A DNA stretch of 64,000 nt, taken from NCBI RefSeq assembly GCF_018141425.1, contig NZ_CP058561.1, positions 5,022,001-5,086,000 of the forward strand. The letters run 5' to 3'. The position numbers were made by a program, and so were the translations under genes. Positions 60,421 through 64,000 of the stretch are shown piece after piece (positions within the stretch are counted from its first letter, which is position 1; each line of letters begins with the position of its first letter). The notes beneath the pieces were generated by a model. That model was not told where the DNA came from and did not search any database. It was given only the letters and a program-made list of their open reading frames with translations. The DNA comes from Vallitalea guaymasensis. GTDB lineage: Bacteria; Bacillota; Clostridia; Lachnospirales; Vallitaleaceae.

Positions 60421-61809
60421 ATGAAGCAAGTAGATATAGAGACAATTGCTGAAGTAGTCAAAGGGAGTATTATAGGTAAAGAACTATTACAGCAACATAT
60501 TGAATATAATAATGTCTCCATTGATTCAAGAACCATACAAAAAAACGATATATTCATACCTATAAAGGGAGATAACTTTGACGGTCATGATTTTATATTA
60601 GGGGCATATGAAAAAGGTGCTATAATATGTTTTACGGAAGATAAAGCAAAGATACCTTCTGATCGCTTAGGGTTATTGGTAGATGATACTGGGCAAGCTC
60701 TAAAAGATTTTGCCAAGTATTACCTTTCTATGTTTGAAATACCTGTTATAGCTGTAACAGGCAGTGTTGGAAAAACCAGCTGCAAAGAAATGATTGGGTC
60801 TGTTCTGAGTGCTAAGTATCTTGTTCATAAGACCAGCGGGAATTTTAACAACGAGATAGGGCTTCCTCTGACTATATTCAAGTTAGAAGAAAAACATCAA
60901 GTAGTTATTCTTGAAATGGGTATGAACCATTATGGTGAACTTCATAGACTCAGTGAGATTGCTAATCCAGATATAGCTGTAATTACCAACATTGGTGAAG
61001 CACATATTGAATACTTTGGTACGAAAGACAACATTCTGAAGGCTAAGAGTGAAATACTGGATTTCCTTAAGGAAGATGGTCTAGTAATATTAAATGGTGA
61101 TGATCCTTATCTTAGAAAACTCAAGGATAGAATATCATTCAAGACACTTACTTTTGGTTTTGATGACAGTAATGATTTTTATATAGATGAATATAAAATA
61201 TTAGGTTGGGATGGACTGGAAGGTACAGTAAAAGGAGATAACAGAGAGTTTGATATCAGAATAAATACACTTGGTAAACATATGTTGTATAATATATTAC
61301 CAGGGATTATAATTGGGAATCATCTAAATATGACTGTAAGTGAAATTGAACAAGGTGCCTGCAATTATAAACCTTATAAGATGAGAATGGATAAAATTAT
61401 TCTTGATAATGATATAGTAGTGATTAATGATGCTTATAATGCTAGTGTTGACTCTATGAAGTCTGCTCTCGAGACCTTGGCTAACTTAGATACTAGTGGC
61501 AGAAAAGTTGCTATTCTAGGAGATATGTTCGAGATGGGAGAAAGGTCTAGGGACGCTCATAGCAGAATAGGAGAAGAAGCAGCTAATAAAAACATCGATC
61601 TGCTTATATGTGTAGGTAAAGATGCCAAATATATTTTTGATGGTGCTGCTACTCGTGGAATGGATAAAGATAAAATATTATATTATGGTTCAAAAGAAAA
61701 TCTAATAGATGATATTGATGATTTGGTTAACAACAATGACACAATTATAATAAAAGCATCTAGAGGAATGCATCTTGAGAAGATAGTAGAAAAGTTAAAA
61801 TCATTATAA
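60421..61809 (+). CDS. murF: UDP-MurNAc-tripeptide-D-Ala-D-Ala ligase MurF
   Basis: The ATG at 60421 gives 462 residues; the frame is open to a TTG at 60394 directly after murE, but the protein fold starts at IETIAEVVKGSIIG. IDSRTIQKNDIFIPIKGDNFDGHDFI, the P-loop VTGSVGKTSCK, EMGMNHYGELHRL and INDAYNASVDSMKSAL are MurF signatures. It joins D-Ala-D-Ala to the tripeptide. AAAGGA is 12-14 nt upstream of this ATG, a loose spacing. Confidence 0.95.
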   Translation: MKQVDIETIAEVVKGSIIGKELLQQHIEYNNVSIDSRTIQKNDIFIPIKGDNFDGHDFILGAYEKGAIICFTEDKAKIPSDRLGLLVDDTGQALKDFAKYYLSMFEIPVIAVTGSVGKTSCKEMIGSVLSAKYLVHKTSGNFNNEIGLPLTIFKLEEKHQVVILEMGMNHYGELHRLSEIANPDIAVITNIGEAHIEYFGTKDNILKAKSEILDFLKEDGLVILNGDDPYLRKLKDRISFKTLTFGFDDSNDFYIDEYKILGWDGLEGTVKGDNREFDIRINTLGKHMLYNILPGIIIGNHLNMTVSEIEQGACNYKPYKMRMDKIILDNDIVVINDAYNASVDSMKSALETLANLDTSGRKVAILGDMFEMGERSRDAHSRIGEEAANKNIDLLICVGKDAKYIFDGAATRGMDKDKILYYGSKENLIDDIDDLVNNNDTIIIKASRGMHLEKIVEKLKSL

Positions 61810-61853
61810 ATAAAAGTTAAAACGAAAGTTGAGAAATTGAAGAGGTGGAACTT

Positions 61854-62822
61854 ATGACAAATACATCCTATATAATACCAGTACTGATTTCATTTTTTAT
61901 AAGTGTGGTGCTGTGTCCAATTGTTATCCCGTTTTTGGCTAGACTGAAATTCGGTCAATTCGTAAGGGATGATGGACCAAGAACTCATTTGAAGAAAGCG
62001 GGAACACCTACTATGGGTGGTGTAGTTATACTGGCAGGAATACTTTTGACATCATTGATTTATGTTGGAAGCAATCCTGATATTATACCTATACTATTCA
62101 TAACTGTAAGTTTCGGTATTATAGGATTCCTAGATGATTTTATTAAAGTAGTTATGAAACGTTCTCTAGGATTGAAAGCTTATCAAAAAATTATAGCTCA
62201 GTTAATAATAACTGGATTATACTGTTATTACATGTTCAATGTAGTTTCACTGGGTACAGAGATTTATCTTCCTTTTACAGGAGGATTGGCAATTGACCTT
62301 GGATGGGCTTACATACCATTGATATTCATTATTATGATTGGTACAGTGAACAGTGTTAATCTAACAGATGGATTAGACGGTTTAGCTTCTGGTGTTACAG
62401 TATTGGTTGCTACATTTTTTACAGTAGTTAGTATAGGAATAAAAAGTGAGATTACACCTATTACATGTGCTGCTGTAGGTAGTTTGCTAGGGTTCTTATT
62501 ATTCAATACTTACCCTGCTAAAGTATTCATGGGAGATACAGGTTCTCTTGCTTTAGGTGGTTTTGTTGCTGCTACAGCCATATACTTGAAAATGCCTATA
62601 TTTTTATTGATAGTTGGATTAATCTATGTTGTTGAAGCTTTATCAGTTATGATTCAAGTATTTTATTTTAAACTTACTAAAAAGAGATTCTTTAAAATGG
62701 CGCCTATACATCATCATTTTGAATTATCTGGATGGAATGAGACAAAAGTTGTTGTGGTTTTCTGTATAATTACAGCAATTCTAAGTCTAATAGGACTATT
62801 AGCTTTTAATGGATTTTTTTAG
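61854..62822 (+). CDS. mraY: phospho-MurNAc-pentapeptide transferase MraY
   Basis: The ATG at 61854, 6 nt after AGAGGTGG, gives 322 residues with ten predicted helices. Cytoplasmic-loop motifs are complete: DDGPRTHLKKAGTPTMGGV, LDDFIKVV, NLTDGLDGLASG, FMGDTGSLALGG, and the histidine-rich MAPIHHHFEL. MraY makes lipid I from the product of MurF and undecaprenyl phosphate at the inner face of the membrane. Confidence 0.97.
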   Translation: MTNTSYIIPVLISFFISVVLCPIVIPFLARLKFGQFVRDDGPRTHLKKAGTPTMGGVVILAGILLTSLIYVGSNPDIIPILFITVSFGIIGFLDDFIKVVMKRSLGLKAYQKIIAQLIITGLYCYYMFNVVSLGTEIYLPFTGGLAIDLGWAYIPLIFIIMIGTVNSVNLTDGLDGLASGVTVLVATFFTVVSIGIKSEITPITCAAVGSLLGFLLFNTYPAKVFMGDTGSLALGGFVAATAIYLKMPIFLLIVGLIYVVEALSVMIQVFYFKLTKKRFFKMAPIHHHFELSGWNETKVVVVFCIITAILSLIGLLAFNGFF

Positions 62823-62842
62823 GATGAAGGAGTGCTGCTAGA

Positions 62843-64000
62843 ATGGAATTAAAGGATAAGAACATACTCGTTATTGGAATGGCATTAAGTGGTATAAGTG
62901 CAGCTAAATTATGCTTAGAAAAAAAAGCTGATGTCACAGTATATGATGGAAAAAGCAAGGAGCAATTGGTAGACAGTATAAAATTATTTGATGGAAAAGA
63001 ACCAAGATTTGTTTTTGGAGATTTTGATTACAGTATTCTGGATAATATCTGGCTGGTGATAGTAAGTCCTGGTGTACCTCTTGATCTTCCTTTCATGAAG
63101 AAGATTTTTGAGTTAGGTATTCCTGTATGGAGTGAAATAGAATTATCCTATAGATTTTGTGATGCTCCTATTGTAGCTATTACTGGAACTAATGGAAAAA
63201 CGACTACAACAACACTTGTTGGTGAAATAATGGAAACTTATTATAATAATACTTTTGTTGTTGGTAATATTGGTATTCCTTTTTCCCAGATAATTGATAA
63301 AACGGACAAAGATTCGAAAATAGTAGCTGAAATAAGCAGTTTTCAGCTTGAGACAATACATGAGTTTGCTCCAAGAGTGAGCGCTATACTAAACATAACT
63401 CCAGATCATCTTAATAGGCATAAAACATATGATAATTACATTGATGCAAAATTTAGAATAACTGAAAATCAATCAAAAGACGATTACTGTATCATTAATT
63501 ATGATAATGAAATATGCAGAGGGTTGGCTGATAGGATTCCATGTAATATCTTCTATTTTAGCAAATCTAAGATAGATGCTAAAGGGATCTATTTAAAAGA
63601 TGGTTATGTTTGTACTAATGTTCATGGAGCAGAAGAAAGAGTCATAGATATAAATAAGTTAGGTGAACACAATGTTGAAAACATTATGGCGGCAGTAGCG
63701 ATTACAATATGTATGCAGGTTCCTATTGATGTGATTAGTAAAGTAATAGAGAATTTTAGAGGAGTTGCCCATAGAGTTGAATATGTAACCACTGTTGAAG
63801 GTGCTAAGTATTTTAATGATTCCAAGGCAACTAATGAAGACGCAGCCATTAATGGAATAAAATCAATGAAAAGTAATACAATATTAATTGGTGGCGGTAT
63901 GGATAAAGGTGGAAGTTACGATAGCTGGATACAAGCATTCGATAATAAAGTAAAAGGTTTGATTCTATTTGGTGAGACAGCATACAAGATTGAGGATGCT
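62843..64000 (+). CDS. murD: UDP-MurNAc-L-alanine:D-glutamate ligase MurD, 3' end cut off by the window
   Basis: An ATG at 62843 opens 386 codons that run off the window without a stop; MurD usually has about 450 residues, so some 60 are missing. The frame starts MELKDKNILVIGMALSGISAAKL, the UDP-binding N-domain. ITGTNGKTTTTTL is the ATP loop, AEISSFQLETI and NITPDHLNRH the central motifs, and NDSKATNEDAA near residue 330 the C-domain signature. It adds D-Glu as the second stem-peptide residue. Confidence 0.96.
   Translation, partial: MELKDKNILVIGMALSGISAAKLCLEKKADVTVYDGKSKEQLVDSIKLFDGKEPRFVFGDFDYSILDNIWLVIVSPGVPLDLPFMKKIFELGIPVWSEIELSYRFCDAPIVAITGTNGKTTTTTLVGEIMETYYNNTFVVGNIGIPFSQIIDKTDKDSKIVAEISSFQLETIHEFAPRVSAILNITPDHLNRHKTYDNYIDAKFRITENQSKDDYCIINYDNEICRGLADRIPCNIFYFSKSKIDAKGIYLKDGYVCTNVHGAEERVIDINKLGEHNVENIMAAVAITICMQVPIDVISKVIENFRGVAHRVEYVTTVEGAKYFNDSKATNEDAAINGIKSMKSNTILIGGGMDKGGSYDSWIQAFDNKVKGLILFGETAYKIEDA

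Noticed and set aside
1-64000. tRNA genes, rRNA genes, CRISPR arrays or complete insertion sequences
   Set aside because: I saw no cloverleaf with CCA-proximal motifs, no rRNA sequence, no regular repeat-spacer array and no transposase gene. A tRNAscan or Infernal run would be needed to exclude short RNAs fully.

Overview
The window is AT-rich, low-GC DNA from a spore-forming Firmicute of class Clostridia. Supporting signs are strong GGAGG-type ribosome binding sites, frequent TTG and GTG starts, a Spo0E-like gene, a SpoVD-like PBP in the mra/mur cluster, a meso-DAP type MurE, and YesM/YesN plus LplB/LplC-type sugar uptake. The gene mix is compatible with a Vallitalea-like or Lachnospirales anaerobe, but that placement is a guess from gene content.

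Layout. 1-2.4 kb: start of a membrane protein (minus strand), azlCD amino-acid exporter genes behind a perfect consensus promoter, and a TrmB-like regulator. 2.5-11.7 kb: a [NiFe] hydrogenase locus with a cytochrome b5-like protein, small subunit, an inverted polysaccharide deacetylase gene, large subunit, maturation endopeptidase, a shortened HypA-like protein, and HypF-C-D-E. No hypB is present. 11.8-12.65 kb: patatin-like lipase. 12.7-13.0 kb: an apparent stand-alone structured RNA with its own promoter and terminator. 13.1-17.8 kb: sulfatase, GntR/FCD regulator, and an IlvD/Edd-family dehydratase controlled through four palindromic operators; a remnant of a GntP gluconate permease follows. 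17.9-20.3 kb: AraC regulator, two small unknown genes, and a serine recombinase next to a pair of inverted repeats that could flank an invertible segment. 20.6-21.7 kb: secreted amidohydrolase.

21.9-30.3 kb: sugar-uptake locus with YesM-like kinase, a frame-interrupted YesN-like regulator, lipoprotein binding protein, two permeases, and an (alpha/alpha)6-type glycosidase. 30.4-37.4 kb: type I restriction-modification island (hsdM frame-interrupted, hsdS, hsdR), a YgjP-like metallopeptidase, and the N-terminal stub of an OLD/RloA-like ATPase. 37.6-44.9 kb: MoxR-DUF58-BatA/B/C/D operon. 44.9-46.1 kb: two unrelated small genes (CD3324-type and DUF1062), each behind a near-identical leader. The leader holds an 8-codon peptide, a long hairpin and an SD-sequestering element. 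It looks like an undescribed translational attenuator and is the most interesting item here. 46.2-49.7 kb: OmpR-type two-component system, lipoprotein, GyrI-like protein. 49.8-52.6 kb: ychF, a 57-aa membrane peptide, lgt, and a Spo0E-like phosphatase. 52.9-64 kb: division and cell-wall (dcw) cluster, mraZ through a truncated murD, behind four MraZ boxes in 10-bp phase.

Two genes (the yesN-like gene and hsdM) are broken by one-base differences in A-runs. These may be sequencing or assembly errors, slippage-based phase variation or, for yesN, a programmed -1 frameshift, because the site is exactly A AAA AAC.
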